From: Proteus terrae
GTDB lineage: Bacteria > Pseudomonadota > Gammaproteobacteria > Enterobacterales > Enterobacteriaceae
Assembly (NCBI RefSeq): GCF_003144325.1
Contig: NZ_PENS01000001.1
Location: 62,001-126,000 of the forward strand
Length of the DNA: 64,000 nt
Reading direction: 5' to 3'
Part shown: positions 1-10,234 of the stretch, one piece after another
How positions within the stretch are numbered: position 1 is the stretch's first letter
Layout: each line of letters starts with the position of its first letter
Notes under the pieces: model-generated
What the model was told of the DNA's origin: nothing
What the model saw: only the letters and a program-made list of their open reading frames with translations
Databases searched by the model: none
Translations under genes and position numbers: made by a program

Positions 1-747
1 AAATAGCAAAATATTGCCATCCACTTTATCTTTTAGAATATCTACAACACGCACTATCTCTGCACTACCTGGCAAGAATATCAGCATAGAACCAGTTTCT
101 TGTGCCAATAATCGCAACGCCATTGTGGCAATTTCTTGTTCAAAGGGTTGATGCGTATTGATAGGAGAATACACTCTTTCGACGGGGTAACTGCGCCCTT
201 GTGCACTAATCATGGGAGCATCTGGTAATAGAGAGGTGAGTTTTTGATTATCTAAGGTTGCGGACATAATCAAAACACGTAAATCATCACGTAACCCCAT
301 CTGCACATCAAGCAATAGAGCCAGTGCTAAATCTGCCTGTAAACTGCGTTCATGAAATTCATCTAAAATCACTAGGCTCACGCCTGTCAACTCTGGATCT
401 TGCTGTAACATCCGGTTTAATACCCCTTCTGTTACCACTTCAAGCCGAGTTTGTGAGCTGACATTGCTTTCCGCCTTCATACGATAACCTACCGTATTTC
501 CAACTTCTTCATTTAGCTGGCTGGCTAAGCGATAAGCAATGCTTTTAGCCGCTATTCGTCTTGGCTCTAATAAAATGATTTTGCCATCAAAGTAATTTTG
601 TTCCAGCAAATAGAGAGGAAGCGCCGTGGATTTACCAGCACCAGTAGGTGCATGAAGCAAAACTTGTGGGGATTGTTTTAAGGCAGTAACAATTTTTTCT
701 GTTACATCAAAGATTGGCAATAAATGCACACAGGCTCCATGGCTCAT
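1..747 (-). CDS. hrpB: ATP-dependent RNA helicase HrpB, N-terminal part (runs off the window)
   Basis: This is the first 249 codons of a DExH-box helicase, read leftwards from an ATG at 747. The translation begins MSHGACVHLLPIFDVTEKIV. It carries a Walker A segment (APTGAGKSTALPLYL) near residue 40 and a DEFHERSLQ DExH box further on, followed by MSATLD, the motif III of DEAH helicases. This order and sequence match HrpB, a DEAH-family helicase whose cellular role is poorly defined. The C-terminal two thirds lie outside the window. It diverges from sfsA with 67 bases between them, the arrangement seen in E. coli. The identification is firm. The start could also be the in-frame ATG at 740, which would remove two residues. 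Confidence 0.9.
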   Translation of the reverse strand, partial: MSHGACVHLLPIFDVTEKIVTALKQSPQVLLHAPTGAGKSTALPLYLLEQNYFDGKIILLEPRRIAAKSIAYRLASQLNEEVGNTVGYRMKAESNVSSQTRLEVVTEGVLNRMLQQDPELTGVSLVILDEFHERSLQADLALALLLDVQMGLRDDLRVLIMSATLDNQKLTSLLPDAPMISAQGRSYPVERVYSPINTHQPFEQEIATMALRLLAQETGSMLIFLPGSAEIVRVVDILKDKVDGNILLF

Positions 748-814
748 TAACTTTCTTGGCTAGGCATTGTAGCATTAGCGCTTTATTAAAGGTCGTATTT
801 TCATCGGAGTTGTC

Positions 815-1525
815 ATGAAATTTGAGCAACCACTAAAATCTGCCACTTTACTAAAACGATATAAACGTTTTTTAGCAGACGTTGTTACCCCTAATGGGGA
901 AGAATTCACGCTCCATTGCGCCAACACCGGTGCAATGACGGGATGTGCAACCCCCGGTGATACCGTTTGGTACTCCACCTCTTCAAATGCAAAAAGAAAA
1001 TATCCGCATAGCTGGGAACTAACTCAAACTCAAACCGATGATTGGATTTGTGTAAATACCTTAAGAGCAAATGGAATTATTGCTGATGCTATTGAGGCGG
1101 GTAACATTCCAGAATTATCTGAGTATGACGAGATAAAACGAGAAGTGAAATACGGCAGTGAGAACAGCCGTATTGACATTTTACTTAAATCAAATCATAA
1201 AGTTGACTGTTATATTGAAGTGAAGTCAGTCACCTTGCTAGACAACAGTATGGGCTATTTCCCTGATGCAAAGACAGAACGTGGGCAGAAACATCTTCGA
1301 GAGTTGACGGCTATCGCAAAATTGGGCTTAAGGGCTGTCTTATTCTACGCAGTTCCCCATACTGGGATTACGGAAGTGACTGTTGCTAAAGAGATTGACC
1401 CTGCCTATGCTTCACTGCTAAAAGAAGCGAGTGATGCAGGGGTTGAAATCTTGTGTTATCGCATCAATATTAGTGAATACAATTTAACAATTGGACAGCA
1501 ATTACCTTTTATTTCAAATGGTTAA
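815..1525 (+). CDS. sfsA: sugar fermentation stimulation protein SfsA
   Basis: This 236-residue protein aligns by eye over its whole length with E. coli SfsA (234 aa). Conserved blocks include YKRFLADV near the start, [38 protein letters not shown] and [17 protein letters not shown]. The family has a DNA-binding OB-like N-terminal part and a nuclease-like fold with acidic and lysine residues (the D and EVKS segments). It was originally described as stimulating maltose metabolism, and its molecular role remains unclear. It sits between divergent hrpB and downstream dksA as in other enterobacteria. The ATG at 815 matches the E. coli start. Confidence 0.93.
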   Translation: MKFEQPLKSATLLKRYKRFLADVVTPNGEEFTLHCANTGAMTGCATPGDTVWYSTSSNAKRKYPHSWELTQTQTDDWICVNTLRANGIIADAIEAGNIPELSEYDEIKREVKYGSENSRIDILLKSNHKVDCYIEVKSVTLLDNSMGYFPDAKTERGQKHLRELTAIAKLGLRAVLFYAVPHTGITEVTVAKEIDPAYASLLKEASDAGVEILCYRINISEYNLTIGQQLPFISNG

Positions 1526-1721
1526 TTGATTCTTATGGTGTTAGTTAAGCATTTTTTAACTAAAAAAGGACATTTACTTGCGTGCCTTCACACCATGAGA
1601 AAACTTATTGAAGGAATAATTGCTATCCTCGCGGGCATCTGCTATTTATAGCGCCCTATTTTTTCCCCTTCCTATTTTGAAGGTGGGGATTATTCAGAAA
1701 TGCGTATGTAGGAGAAGCATT

Positions 1722-2177
1722 ATGCAAGAAGGGCAAAAGCGTAAAACATCGTCCATGAGCATTCTCGCTATTGCTGGCGTTGAGCCATATCAGGAAAAAG
1801 CGGGCGAAGAGTACATGAACGAAGCCCAATTAGCGCATTTTAAGCTAATACTTGAATCTTGGCGCAATCAGCTCAGGGATGAAGTCAACCGCACCGTTAC
1901 TCATATGCAAGATGAGGCGGCAAACTTCCCCGATCCCGTTGACCGTGCTGCACAAGAAGAAGAATTCAGTCTTGAGCTGCGTAACCGTGATCGTGAACGT
2001 AAACTCATTAAGAAAATCGAGAAAACACTGAAAAAAGTCGAAGATGATGACTTTGGTTTCTGTGAATCTTGTGGAGTGGAAATCGGTATTCGCCGTTTAG
2101 AAGCTCGCCCTACAGCTGATTTATGTATCGACTGTAAGACATTAGCTGAAATCCGTGAAAAGCAGATGGCTGGCTAA
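1722..2177 (+). CDS. dksA: RNA polymerase-binding transcription factor DksA
   Basis: The 151-residue product is nearly identical to E. coli DksA (151 aa). DksA binds the secondary channel of RNA polymerase and, with ppGpp, controls rRNA, amino-acid and stress promoters. Visible features are the coiled coil with the DxxDxA-type tip ([14 protein letters not shown], near residues 68-81) and the four-cysteine zinc finger (CESCG and CIDC, residues 114-138). A longer open frame starts at 1620, but the ATG at 1722 is chosen because it matches the family start and follows GGAGAAG at 1711-1717. The region from 1526 to 1721 probably holds its promoter. A perfect inverted repeat follows the gene. Confidence 0.97.
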   Translation: MQEGQKRKTSSMSILAIAGVEPYQEKAGEEYMNEAQLAHFKLILESWRNQLRDEVNRTVTHMQDEAANFPDPVDRAAQEEEFSLELRNRDRERKLIKKIEKTLKKVEDDDFGFCESCGVEIGIRRLEARPTADLCIDCKTLAEIREKQMAG

Positions 2178-2186
2178 TAATGAGCA

Positions 2187-2215
2187 AACGCCTCAACCTA
2201 ATACGTTGAGGCGTT
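2187..2215 (+). terminator. inverted repeat after dksA
   Basis: A perfect 11-base inverted repeat (AACGCCTCAAC and its complement) with a 7-base loop lies 9 bases after the dksA stop. The T-run after it is weak, so it may attenuate or protect the 3' end rather than fully terminate before gluQ. Confidence 0.6.
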
Positions 2216-2230
2216 AATCTGAATCTTTCG

Positions 2231-3142
2231 ATGCACGAGATTACAGACTATATTGGGCGCTTTGCGCCATCGCCAACGGGTCAACTTCATTTTGGCTCAT
2301 TGGTTACTGCACTTGGCAGTTATCTTCAAGCTCGCGCACACCATGGGCGTTGGCTTCTGCGCATCGATGATATAGACCCTCTTAGAGAACCTCCCGGCAC
2401 TGCATCCCAAATTATTCGCACATTAGAACATTATGGTTTGTTCTGGGATGAAGAGATCCTCTATCAATCGCAACGCCATGATGCTTACCGTGAAACTTTA
2501 CACACTCTTTGGAAAGAGGGTGTTTGCTACCACTGTCATTGTAGCCGTCATCGTTTACATGACTTAGGGGGCGTGTATGATAACCACTGTCGTCACCGAG
2601 AGTCACTCACAGATAATGTGATACCTTTTGATAAAGAGAGTGCATGGAGGTTGATCCAACAGCATCCTGTTTATCATTTTGAAGATGTCATTCAAGGTAC
2701 ATATTATGCAAAGAGTACATCTATCGTGTTAGAAGATATGATTATTCACAGAAAAGATAACTTATTTGCGTATAATCTAGTGACGGTGATTGATGATAAT
2801 TATCAGGGTGTAACCGAAGTTGTTAGAGGTGCCGATCTACTTGATCCCACATTGCGACAAATCAGTTTACATAAACAACTGAATTTACCTATTCCGCGTT
2901 ATGCTCATTTACCTTTAGCAATAAATCATGACGGTAATAAATTATCAAAACAAAATCACGCGCATGCGTTGCCAGATACTGATCCAAGACCCGTCATTAT
3001 CGATGCTTTGCGGTTTCTTAATCAGCCTATTATTGAGGGTTGGCAAGATTATTCATTAGCATCATTATTAGAGATTGCGACTGCGCAGTGGTCACCTTCT
3101 GAGATTTTAAAACAAAATCATCAGCAACAAGGGTATGAATAA
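2231..3142 (+). CDS. gluQ: glutamyl-Q tRNA(Asp) synthetase
   Basis: GluQ (GluQRS, YadB) is a truncated glutamyl-tRNA synthetase paralogue that lacks the anticodon-binding domain. It attaches glutamate to queuosine in tRNA-Asp. The 303-residue length fits this short family. Visible motifs are the HIGH-like stretch FAPSPTGQLHFGSL (residues 11-24), a zinc-binding set including CHCSRHRL and a later Cys, and the KMSKS counterpart NKLSKQN near residue 240. It lies 53 bases after dksA and directly before pcnB, as in E. coli, and may share the dksA transcript. Confidence 0.95.
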   Translation: MHEITDYIGRFAPSPTGQLHFGSLVTALGSYLQARAHHGRWLLRIDDIDPLREPPGTASQIIRTLEHYGLFWDEEILYQSQRHDAYRETLHTLWKEGVCYHCHCSRHRLHDLGGVYDNHCRHRESLTDNVIPFDKESAWRLIQQHPVYHFEDVIQGTYYAKSTSIVLEDMIIHRKDNLFAYNLVTVIDDNYQGVTEVVRGADLLDPTLRQISLHKQLNLPIPRYAHLPLAINHDGNKLSKQNHAHALPDTDPRPVIIDALRFLNQPIIEGWQDYSLASLLEIATAQWSPSEILKQNHQQQGYE

Positions 3143-3233
3143 ACCACACAAAGCATTCTCAAAAAATGTTCAGTAGGCTATGATTAGCCGCTTAATTTTT
3201 TTAATTATTAGAATTTATTATTCGAGGTGTCAT

Positions 3234-4787
3234 ATTTTTAATCGAGTAGCACATTTCTGCCGTAATCTGCTAGGGCGACAAACAACGTCATCAGACACAC
3301 AACCGGTAGCAAGTGAAAGGCCAGTCACTGCATCTGACCGACCAATACAAGAAACACAGAAACCTGTGCGTCGGCGTCCTGCTATATCCGCAGACCGTCC
3401 CCGTAAAAAAAAGAGTAATAAAGAAAAGGCGAACGGGAGTGATTTGCCAATGACTGTGATCCCAAGAGATCAACACCCAATTTCACGTAAAGATATCAGC
3501 GATAATGCATTAAAAGTGCTTTATCGCCTTAACAACTCAGGCTTTCAGGCTTATTTAGTTGGTGGTGGTGTCCGTGACTTATTACTGGGAAGAAAACCAA
3601 AAGATTTTGATATTGCCACTAATGCAACACCTGAAGATGTACGTCGATTATTCCGCAACAGCCGTTTAGTCGGTCGTCGTTTCCGTCTTGCTCATATTAT
3701 GTTTGGCCCTGAAGTGATTGAGGTTGCGACTTTCCGCGGTTCTCATGAAGATCATGAGGTTTCAGACAATAACCAATCTCAGCAAGCACAAAGCGGCATG
3801 TTACTACGCGATAATATTTTCGGCTCAATTGAAGAAGATGCCATTCGTCGTGACTTTACATTAAACAGTCTTTATTACGGTGTTGATGATTTTGCTGTAC
3901 GTGATTACGTTGGCGGTTTAGCGGATCTAAAAGCAGGTATTATTCGCTTAATTGGCGATCCTGAAACGCGTTATCGCGAAGATCCCGTCAGAATGCTTAG
4001 AGCCATTCGCTTTGCCAGCAAATTGGATATGCAAATTGCGCCTGAAACCGCAGAGCCAATTAGCAGACTCGCCCCTTTATTACGTAATATTCCATCTGCT
4101 CGCCTTTTTGAAGAGTCACTAAAATTATTACAAACAGGGCAAGGCTACAAAACTTACAAATTAATGTGTCGCCATCAATTACTTGAGCCACTGTTTCCAT
4201 TGATTGCTTCTAAAATGACAGAGCAACATGATACGCCGATGGAGAGAATGTTAGATCAAGTTCTCAAAAATACAGACTATCGCATTAATAAAGAGATGCG
4301 AGTCAATCCGGCGTTCTTATTTGCAGCAATGTTATGGTATCCATTAATTGAACATGCTGAAAAACTAGTCCAAGAAAGTGGTCTTTCTTACTATGACTCT
4401 TTCTCTATGGCAATGAACGATATTTTAGATGAGCAATGCCGTACTATTGCGATACCAAAACGTATTACCACAACAATGCGTGATATCTGGCAATTACAGC
4501 AGCGTTTACCTAAACGCCAAGGCCGTCGTGCAAATAAATTACTTGAACACCCTAAATTCCGAGCAGCGTTTGATTTACTGGAATTACGTGCCAATGTACA
4601 ACGCAACCCAGAGCTTGAAGCGTTAGCAAGTTGGTGGGCTGATTTCCAAGCGTCTAATAATACGCAACAGCGCTCAATGGTATCTGAATTAGGTCAAGCA
4701 CCGGTTCGCAGACGTCCACGTCCACGTAAACGCCCTCGTCATCCAAGTGCAAAGCCTGCATCTAGACAAGAGAGTACCAATGAGTAA
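3234..4787 (+). CDS. pcnB: poly(A) polymerase I, AUU start
   Basis: PcnB adds 3' poly(A) tails that promote RNA decay, and it also affects plasmid copy number through antisense RNA turnover. The predicted 517 residues contain the nucleotidyltransferase signature [22 protein letters not shown], the RRDFTLNSL segment and the basic C-terminal tail [12 protein letters not shown]. The chosen start is ATT at 3234, reading [13 protein letters not shown]. This aligns with E. coli IFTRVANFCRKVL, whose start is a known rare AUU. A GAGG at 3224-3227 lies six bases upstream. An in-frame ATG at 3180 would add 18 residues absent from E. coli. Relative to E. coli there is an extra basic, Pro/Arg/Lys-rich linker between roughly residues 20 and 70. 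The gene overlaps folK by 8 bases. Confidence 0.93.
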   Translation: MFNRVAHFCRNLLGRQTTSSDTQPVASERPVTASDRPIQETQKPVRRRPAISADRPRKKKSNKEKANGSDLPMTVIPRDQHPISRKDISDNALKVLYRLNNSGFQAYLVGGGVRDLLLGRKPKDFDIATNATPEDVRRLFRNSRLVGRRFRLAHIMFGPEVIEVATFRGSHEDHEVSDNNQSQQAQSGMLLRDNIFGSIEEDAIRRDFTLNSLYYGVDDFAVRDYVGGLADLKAGIIRLIGDPETRYREDPVRMLRAIRFASKLDMQIAPETAEPISRLAPLLRNIPSARLFEESLKLLQTGQGYKTYKLMCRHQLLEPLFPLIASKMTEQHDTPMERMLDQVLKNTDYRINKEMRVNPAFLFAAMLWYPLIEHAEKLVQESGLSYYDSFSMAMNDILDEQCRTIAIPKRITTTMRDIWQLQQRLPKRQGRRANKLLEHPKFRAAFDLLELRANVQRNPELEALASWWADFQASNNTQQRSMVSELGQAPVRRRPRPRKRPRHPSAKPASRQESTNE

Positions 4788-5274
4788 ACAGAAAAAACGT
4801 GTTTATATCATTCTGGGAAGTAACTTGAATTCACCTGACGATCAGGTGAATTCAGCGATTAAGGCAATCAGTGAGATCCCACAAACAACATTGATTGCAC
4901 AGTCATCTTGGTATCGTACACGTCCAATGGGGCCTCAAGATCAACCTGATTACCTAAATGTCGCTGTTGCGGTTGATACAACATTAGCACCAGAAGAGTT
5001 ACTTGATAACACTCAAGCTATTGAATTGGCGCAAGGTCGTGTTAGAAAAGAAGGTAATCGTTGGGGGCCAAGAACGCTTGATCTTGATATTATGTTATTT
5101 GGTAATGACGTAATCCAAACAGAACGATTAACCGTACCTCATTACGGGCTTAAAGTACGTGAATTTATGCTTTATCCATTATCTGAATTAGCACCAGATC
5201 TTCGCTTTCCTGATGGTGAATTATTAGCAGACAGATTGGCGTTAGTGCCTGAAAATGGCATGGAAAAGTGGTAA
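4780..5274 (+). CDS. folK: 6-hydroxymethyl-7,8-dihydropterin pyrophosphokinase
   Basis: FolK transfers pyrophosphate from ATP to 6-hydroxymethyl-7,8-dihydropterin in folate synthesis. The 164-residue product shows the HPPK signature [15 protein letters not shown], with the two magnesium-binding aspartates, and the N-terminal [16 protein letters not shown]. The ATG at 4780 is preferred to an upstream in-frame ATG at 4747 because it matches the family length. It overlaps the 3' end of pcnB by 8 bases, which suggests translational coupling, as in E. coli. Confidence 0.95.
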   Translation: MSKQKKRVYIILGSNLNSPDDQVNSAIKAISEIPQTTLIAQSSWYRTRPMGPQDQPDYLNVAVAVDTTLAPEELLDNTQAIELAQGRVRKEGNRWGPRTLDLDIMLFGNDVIQTERLTVPHYGLKVREFMLYPLSELAPDLRFPDGELLADRLALVPENGMEKW

Positions 5275-5634
5275 CTTCACACTAATACGCCCTTAATGCT
5301 AAAGGTTGATACTGTAAAAAACATAAACAGTATCAGCCTATCTCCTCTCCTTTGCTTTCCCTCAATTTTTCAAACTCCCCTCATCGCCTCAATCTTTAAA
5401 CTCTTTTGTATTTATTTTTCACATATAACCAATTGATGAATATAAATAAAAATTATCATTTGTTATTTTTTATTACTCATTTAGTTACTTTTTCTTCGTT
5501 TTTAGTCCTTAAATGCTACAATCGAAAGCGGCTTTATTTTGACAATTCAATATTTTCCTTAATAAACAAACAATTATGTGAAGTAATTAATTTTATCTAC
5601 ACACAAAAAAACGACAATGATGGAGTTTGTTACA
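5275..5634. other. intergenic region folK-panB
   Basis: This 360-base stretch holds a hairpin after folK (13-base arms 5303-5315 and 5327-5339, one G-U pair), a pyrimidine-rich stretch, and a very A+T-rich leader that should contain the panBCD promoter. An open frame across 5406-5672 has no family resemblance and overlaps panB, so I do not count it as a gene. The panB Shine-Dalgarno is TGGAG at 5621-5625. Confidence 0.6.
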
Positions 5635-6426
5635 ATGAAACCCACTACGCTTTCTACGTTAAATCGCTATAAGCAAGAAAAGAAAAAATTCGCCACAATC
5701 ACCGCTTATGATTCAAGTTTTGCCCGCCTTTTTGCACAAGAAGGTATTCAAGCCATGCTGATTGGTGATTCACTAGGAATGACATTACAAGGCCATAACA
5801 GCACGCTCCCCGTTACTGTTGAGCAAATTGCCTATCACACCCGCTGTGTAAGAGCTGGCGCTCCTAATGCCTTCTTAATTGCTGATATGCCCTTTATGTC
5901 TTATTCAACACCTGAACAGGCTTGCCTTAACGCCGGCATTTTGATGCAAGCAGGTGCCAACATGGTGAAGATTGAAGGTGGAAGTTGGTTAATTCCTACC
6001 GTTAAAATGCTGGCTGAGCGTGCAGTTCCTGTCTGTATCCATTTAGGATTAACACCACAGTCAGTCAATGTTTTCGGGGGTTACAAAGTCCAAGGTAGAG
6101 AACAAGATGAAGCAGAGCAATTAAAGCAAGATGCTATCGTCCTTGAAGATGCAGGTGCTCAATTAGCGGTATTGGAATGTGTTCCTGTTACTCTAGCTAA
6201 AGCAATTACAGACGCGTTAACGATGCCTGTTATTGGTATTGGTGCTGGTAATGTCACTGATGGGCAAATTCTTGTGATGCATGACTTATTAGGCTTAACC
6301 CCTCAAGCACCTAAGTTCTCAAAAGATTTTTTACAAGAAGCAGGATCATTAAAAGGTGCTGTCAGCCTTTATGTTCAACAAGTTGAACAAGGTCTGTTTC
6401 CCGAAGAAAAACATTCATTTAACTGA
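5635..6426 (+). CDS. panB: 3-methyl-2-oxobutanoate hydroxymethyltransferase
   Basis: PanB makes ketopantoate from alpha-ketoisovalerate using 5,10-methylene-tetrahydrofolate, the first committed step of pantothenate synthesis. The 263-residue product matches E. coli PanB (264 aa) from [19 protein letters not shown] through the C-terminal HSFN. Conserved metal and substrate segments include [25 protein letters not shown] and the ECVP glutamate. ATG 5635 is chosen over the in-frame ATG at 5617 because it matches the family start and has GGAG 9 bases upstream. It is first of the panBCD cluster. E. coli also has panBCD here, but with other genes between panC and panD. Confidence 0.96.
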   Translation: MKPTTLSTLNRYKQEKKKFATITAYDSSFARLFAQEGIQAMLIGDSLGMTLQGHNSTLPVTVEQIAYHTRCVRAGAPNAFLIADMPFMSYSTPEQACLNAGILMQAGANMVKIEGGSWLIPTVKMLAERAVPVCIHLGLTPQSVNVFGGYKVQGREQDEAEQLKQDAIVLEDAGAQLAVLECVPVTLAKAITDALTMPVIGIGAGNVTDGQILVMHDLLGLTPQAPKFSKDFLQEAGSLKGAVSLYVQQVEQGLFPEEKHSFN

Positions 6427-6468
6427 TTTATTATCTTAATTATCAATATCGTTTAAAGGAGTCACGCC

Positions 6469-7323
6469 ATGCTAATTATTGAAACTACGCTTATCTTACG
6501 CAGAGAAATCAAGCGATTAAAGCAAGAAGGTAAACGCATTGCATTGGTTCCAACCATGGGTAATCTTCATGAAGGTCACCTAAAATTAATTGAAGAAGCC
6601 CGCATTCACGCAGATGTCGTGATAGCTTCTATATTTGTGAATCCACTTCAATTTGATAGAGAGGCGGATTTAGCAAACTACCCTCGAACTTTGCAAGAAG
6701 ACTGCGAGTTACTGCGTGATAAACATGTTGATATTATCTTTGCTCCTTCAGCGAAAGAGATGTATCCACACGGTATGGAAAACCAAACTACCGTTGATGT
6801 ACCGGTATTATCTAGCGTATTAGAAGGAGCAAGTCGCCCTGGTCATTTCCGTGGTGTCACAACCGTTGTCAGTAAGCTTTTTAATCTTGTACAACCTGAT
6901 GTTGCAATGTTTGGTGAAAAAGATTTTCAACAACTGCAAATTATCAAAAAGATGGTAAGTGATTTATGTATGGATATCAGTATCGTTCCTGTTGCTATCG
7001 TCCGTGACAAAAATGGTTTAGCGCTCAGTTCGCGTAATCGCCTATTATCTGATAACGAAAAACAACAAGCTCCCGCACTTTATCAAGCGATGCAAGAAAT
7101 CGCAGAGCAATTAAAGTCTGGGGATCGTGATGTTAATCAGTTACTACAAAATGCAAAAAACACCTTAGAGCAACAAGGTTTTCGTACAGATGAGTGTTTT
7201 ATTTGTGATGCAGATACACTCACACCATTAAATGAAGAGAGCCGTCGAGCTGTTATTTTAATGGCTGCATGGCTGGGTAATACTCGCCTTATCGATAACC
7301 AGCAAGTTAATCTTGTAGATTAA
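6469..7323 (+). CDS. panC: pantothenate synthetase (pantoate-beta-alanine ligase)
   Basis: PanC joins pantoate and beta-alanine through a pantoyl-adenylate. The 284 residues are the usual length. The HIGH-type ATP site is visible in [17 protein letters not shown] (residues 28-44), followed by FVNPLQF, the GEKDFQQL block and the SSRNRLL segment that serves as the KMSKS equivalent. The start follows AAGGAG at 6456-6461. It lies 42 bases after panB and 25 bases before panD. Confidence 0.96.
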   Translation: MLIIETTLILRREIKRLKQEGKRIALVPTMGNLHEGHLKLIEEARIHADVVIASIFVNPLQFDREADLANYPRTLQEDCELLRDKHVDIIFAPSAKEMYPHGMENQTTVDVPVLSSVLEGASRPGHFRGVTTVVSKLFNLVQPDVAMFGEKDFQQLQIIKKMVSDLCMDISIVPVAIVRDKNGLALSSRNRLLSDNEKQQAPALYQAMQEIAEQLKSGDRDVNQLLQNAKNTLEQQGFRTDECFICDADTLTPLNEESRRAVILMAAWLGNTRLIDNQQVNLVD

Positions 7324-7348
7324 TTATTAGAATATAGGAAACACAACA

Positions 7349-7729
7349 ATGCTACGCACTATGTTACAAGGCAAACTTCATCGCGTAAAAGTGACACAAG
7401 CCGATCTGCATTATGAAGGCTCTTGTGCGATTGATCAGGATTTTATGGATGCCGCAGGTATTCTTGAAAATGAAGCTATCGATATTTATAACGTTGATAA
7501 TGGCGAACGTTTTTCAACTTACGCCATTTGTGCAGAAAGAGGTTCACGAATTATTTCTGTTAATGGTGCCGCCGCTCGTCGTGCCGCTGTTGGCGATCGC
7601 TTAATTATTTGCTCTTATGTACAAATTCCTGATAGCGATGCGCGTAGCCATAAGCCAAACATTGCATATTTTGAAGACAACAATGAAATGAAGCGCATTG
7701 CTAAAGCTGTGCCCGTTCAAGTTGCTTAA
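7349..7729 (+). CDS. panD: aspartate 1-decarboxylase proenzyme
   Basis: PanD makes beta-alanine from aspartate and is a pyruvoyl enzyme formed by self-cleavage. The 126-residue proenzyme has the cleavage site Gly24-Ser25 in HYEGSCAID, so Ser25 would become the pyruvoyl group of the alpha chain. The conserved NGAAAR segment is also present. It completes the pantothenate cluster, giving both substrates of PanC in one transcription unit. A hairpin follows the stop. Confidence 0.96.
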   Translation: MLRTMLQGKLHRVKVTQADLHYEGSCAIDQDFMDAAGILENEAIDIYNVDNGERFSTYAICAERGSRIISVNGAAARRAAVGDRLIICSYVQIPDSDARSHKPNIAYFEDNNEMKRIAKAVPVQVA

Positions 7730-7748
7730 TCAGTAAAATATTGCTCAC

Positions 7749-7781
7749 TTCCCATAGGCAGAGGTTCCCTGCTTATGGGAA
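7749..7781 (+). terminator. hairpin after panD
   Basis: Arms of 13 bases (TTCCCATAGGCAG at 7749-7761 and its near-complement at 7769-7781, one G-U pair) with a 7-base loop lie 20 bases after panD. No clear T-run follows, so termination strength is uncertain. Confidence 0.6.
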
Positions 7782-7961
7782 ATAATAACAAGACCAATAA
7801 ATAACCCATTATTATTATTTGCTTGTCACGATTCACCTTGATAAAAACGAGATATAAGGTTCAAAACCAGTTTTCTTCTCCGTTTTTCCTCGCTTATCTT
7901 TCTGTAGCTTGTTATAAATCATATAAGTATTGTCTGACTACTCTCTGACTAATAAAAAATT

Positions 7962-8594
7962 ATGATAAAAGTTGCTTTAGTAGATGATCACATTGTTGTG
8001 CGTTCTGGTTTTGCACAACTCCTAATGCTAGAACCCGATATTCACATCGTGGGTGAGTATTCTAATGGGCAAGAAGCATGGCCTTATTTAGCTCATGACG
8101 ATATTGATGTTGCCGTTATGGATCTCTCTATGCCTGGCGAAAGTGGTCTACAACTCCAAAGCCGTTTAAAACAAAAGCGCCCTGATTTTCGAACTATTAT
8201 TTTAAGTATCTATGACACCCCTGCCTTTGTTCAGAGTGCACTAGACTCTGGTGCTCGCGGTTATTTAACAAAACGTTGTGGTCCTGAAGAGTTAGTACAA
8301 GCAGTACGTGCTGTACATCAAGGTGGTTGTTATCTCTGCTCTGATGCAATGAAAGCATTGCGACAAACACCTGAAAAAGAAGATGCACTCCACACTTTAA
8401 CTCCTCGTGAAAGAGAGATTTTTAATCTGTTAGTTCAAGGTGTTAATGTCAAAACCATTGCTGTACAACTTAATCTTAGCCATAAGACCGTACACGTTCA
8501 TCGAGCCAATGTACTGGGTAAATTAGGCTGTGAAACCACCATCGATTTAGTTCATTTCGCCTTAAAGAATCAGTTGATCACAGGCTCGCTGTAA
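7962..8594 (+). CDS. uhpA: UhpA-like response regulator (NarL/LuxR family)
   Basis: This 210-residue protein has a receiver domain with the acidic pair DD (residues 8-9), the phosphoacceptor Asp54 in VAVMDLSMPG and a conserved Lys in YLTKRC. A LuxR-type helix-turn-helix follows (LTPREREIFNLLVQGVNVKTIA ending in TVHVHRANVLGKL). The TVHVHRAN recognition helix is that of UhpA, the activator of sugar-phosphate uptake. It is the first of six genes on the same strand, and uhpB starts one base after its stop. By inference it activates this operon or the afu genes in response to external hexose phosphate. No uhpT is present in the window. Confidence 0.87.
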   Translation: MIKVALVDDHIVVRSGFAQLLMLEPDIHIVGEYSNGQEAWPYLAHDDIDVAVMDLSMPGESGLQLQSRLKQKRPDFRTIILSIYDTPAFVQSALDSGARGYLTKRCGPEELVQAVRAVHQGGCYLCSDAMKALRQTPEKEDALHTLTPREREIFNLLVQGVNVKTIAVQLNLSHKTVHVHRANVLGKLGCETTIDLVHFALKNQLITGSL

Positions 8595-8595
8595 T

Positions 8596-10152
8596 ATGAA
8601 AAGGGGACTGCGTTTTCTTCTTCAATCCCTTTTTTTATTGCTTACCTACTCTTTACTTTGGCTATCACTTTGGGTGATTGGCTTCTATTTAAGTAAAAAT
8701 GGGCAACAAGCCGCCCTTTTCTTACCCCAAGGTCTACGATTAGCCCTGATAATTTTACTCTGGCGTCGCTTTTGGCTTCCGATGCTATTTGCCGAATGGG
8801 GGCTTTATTACTGGTTAGCGCAAGAGCAATTAATTACCCACACCATTATTTATCTTTCTCCGATACTAAGCCTCGTTGTCGCACTAGAAGTTCAGCGTAT
8901 TTGGTGGCGATATCCGCTTTATTGGCAACGCTTAACCCTATTAATTGGCGCTGTGGGCTTTAATAGCCTGCTACAAGCCTTTATTCTCGGGTTTATTATT
9001 AATACCACCAGCGATATTTTCCTCACATCAGTAACTGGGGGTATATTGCTCGCGCCTTTTGTCTTTTTACTTTATGAATATCTTCGTGAATTACAAAGTC
9101 GCGCCTTAGTCTCTGATGGTACTCCCGATCCTCCTCTAAGAACTTCCTTGCTGATGTGGGGATTTCTATTTTGCCTTATCGGGTTAAGTGCTCAGTTTTT
9201 TTTAACACCCGAGATAGAGCGTTTATTAGTTATCCTTGTATTTATTCCTAATGTTTTTATGGCTTACCGTTATGGCTGGCAAGGTGGCGTTTTATCCGCA
9301 CTGTTAGGTAGTTTGATTATCACTTTTGCTCGCCAAGTCAATGGCGCTTTTAATGATTTGCGTGAGTTAGAAATGTTCTTAACCACACAAGCCATTATCG
9401 GTATTGGCTTAGGGATTGCGATTAGTCGCCAACAGCAACTTGCTCATAATTTACGTCATTACCGTTTACGCCTAGAACAAGAGTTACAAGCTCGTCGCGA
9501 TCTAATGGAAAAACTGGTTCATACCGAAGAAGATGTTAAAAAAGCCATTGCTCGCGAATTACATGATGAAATTGGGCAGAATATTACGGCTATCCAAATT
9601 CAATCAATGCTAATCAAAAGAACGGCGGATAACGACAAAACACGCCAAACCGGAGAGCAAATTGAACGGCTCGCCCTACAAATTCATCAATCTACACGTC
9701 AACTACTCCGACAATTACGCCCTCCTGTTTTAGAAGAGATGTCGCTTGAAAAAGCCCTTCATCATTTAATCAATGAGTTTGCTTTTGATGACAACGGCAT
9801 TACCTGTAATTTTAATTACTCATTAGATAAAGAGCCTGAAAACGAAACCATTATTTTTACTCTCTACCGTTTGGTGCAAGAGCTGTTAAACAACATTAGT
9901 AAACATGCTAACGCAACCTACATCCAAATCTCACTGACTCAAAATCAAAACCGTTTACGGCTAATTATTAGTGATAATGGCGTTGGTATGTTACCGACAT
10001 CATTATCAGCACAGCAAAGTAGTGGCTTTGGATTACGAGGAATAGAAGAACGCATTCGCGCTTTAGGCGGAGAATGGGAAGTGATTAACCGTCACGGTAC
10101 GAAAATAATTGTTAACTTACCCACAAATTCAAAAGAAAACAGTGAAAACTAG
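8596..10152 (+). CDS. uhpB: UhpB-like sensor histidine kinase
   Basis: The 518 residues begin with about eight hydrophobic segments of MASE1 type (residues 1-285). A HisKA_3 dimerisation segment follows with the phosphoacceptor histidine in AIARELHDEIGQNITAIQ. The C-terminal HATPase has N-box LVQELLNNISKHA and G-box SDNGVGM and FGLRGIEERI. This is the architecture of UhpB, which needs the transporter-like sensor UhpC to detect glucose-6-phosphate. Its one-base spacing from uhpA suggests coupled translation. Confidence 0.87.
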   Translation: MKRGLRFLLQSLFLLLTYSLLWLSLWVIGFYLSKNGQQAALFLPQGLRLALIILLWRRFWLPMLFAEWGLYYWLAQEQLITHTIIYLSPILSLVVALEVQRIWWRYPLYWQRLTLLIGAVGFNSLLQAFILGFIINTTSDIFLTSVTGGILLAPFVFLLYEYLRELQSRALVSDGTPDPPLRTSLLMWGFLFCLIGLSAQFFLTPEIERLLVILVFIPNVFMAYRYGWQGGVLSALLGSLIITFARQVNGAFNDLRELEMFLTTQAIIGIGLGIAISRQQQLAHNLRHYRLRLEQELQARRDLMEKLVHTEEDVKKAIARELHDEIGQNITAIQIQSMLIKRTADNDKTRQTGEQIERLALQIHQSTRQLLRQLRPPVLEEMSLEKALHHLINEFAFDDNGITCNFNYSLDKEPENETIIFTLYRLVQELLNNISKHANATYIQISLTQNQNRLRLIISDNGVGMLPTSLSAQQSSGFGLRGIEERIRALGGEWEVINRHGTKIIVNLPTNSKENSEN

Positions 10153-10234
10153 GAATAAGTCTTAGTCATCTACAACCTTATCTCATTCTTTTTCGCGACA
10201 TTTTTTTTACATTTGCAACATCAAAGAGGATGTT

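Noticed and set aside
5406-5672. 88-codon open frame before panB
   Set aside because: It overlaps panB in another frame, is low-complexity and A+T-driven, and has no ribosome-binding site or family resemblance.
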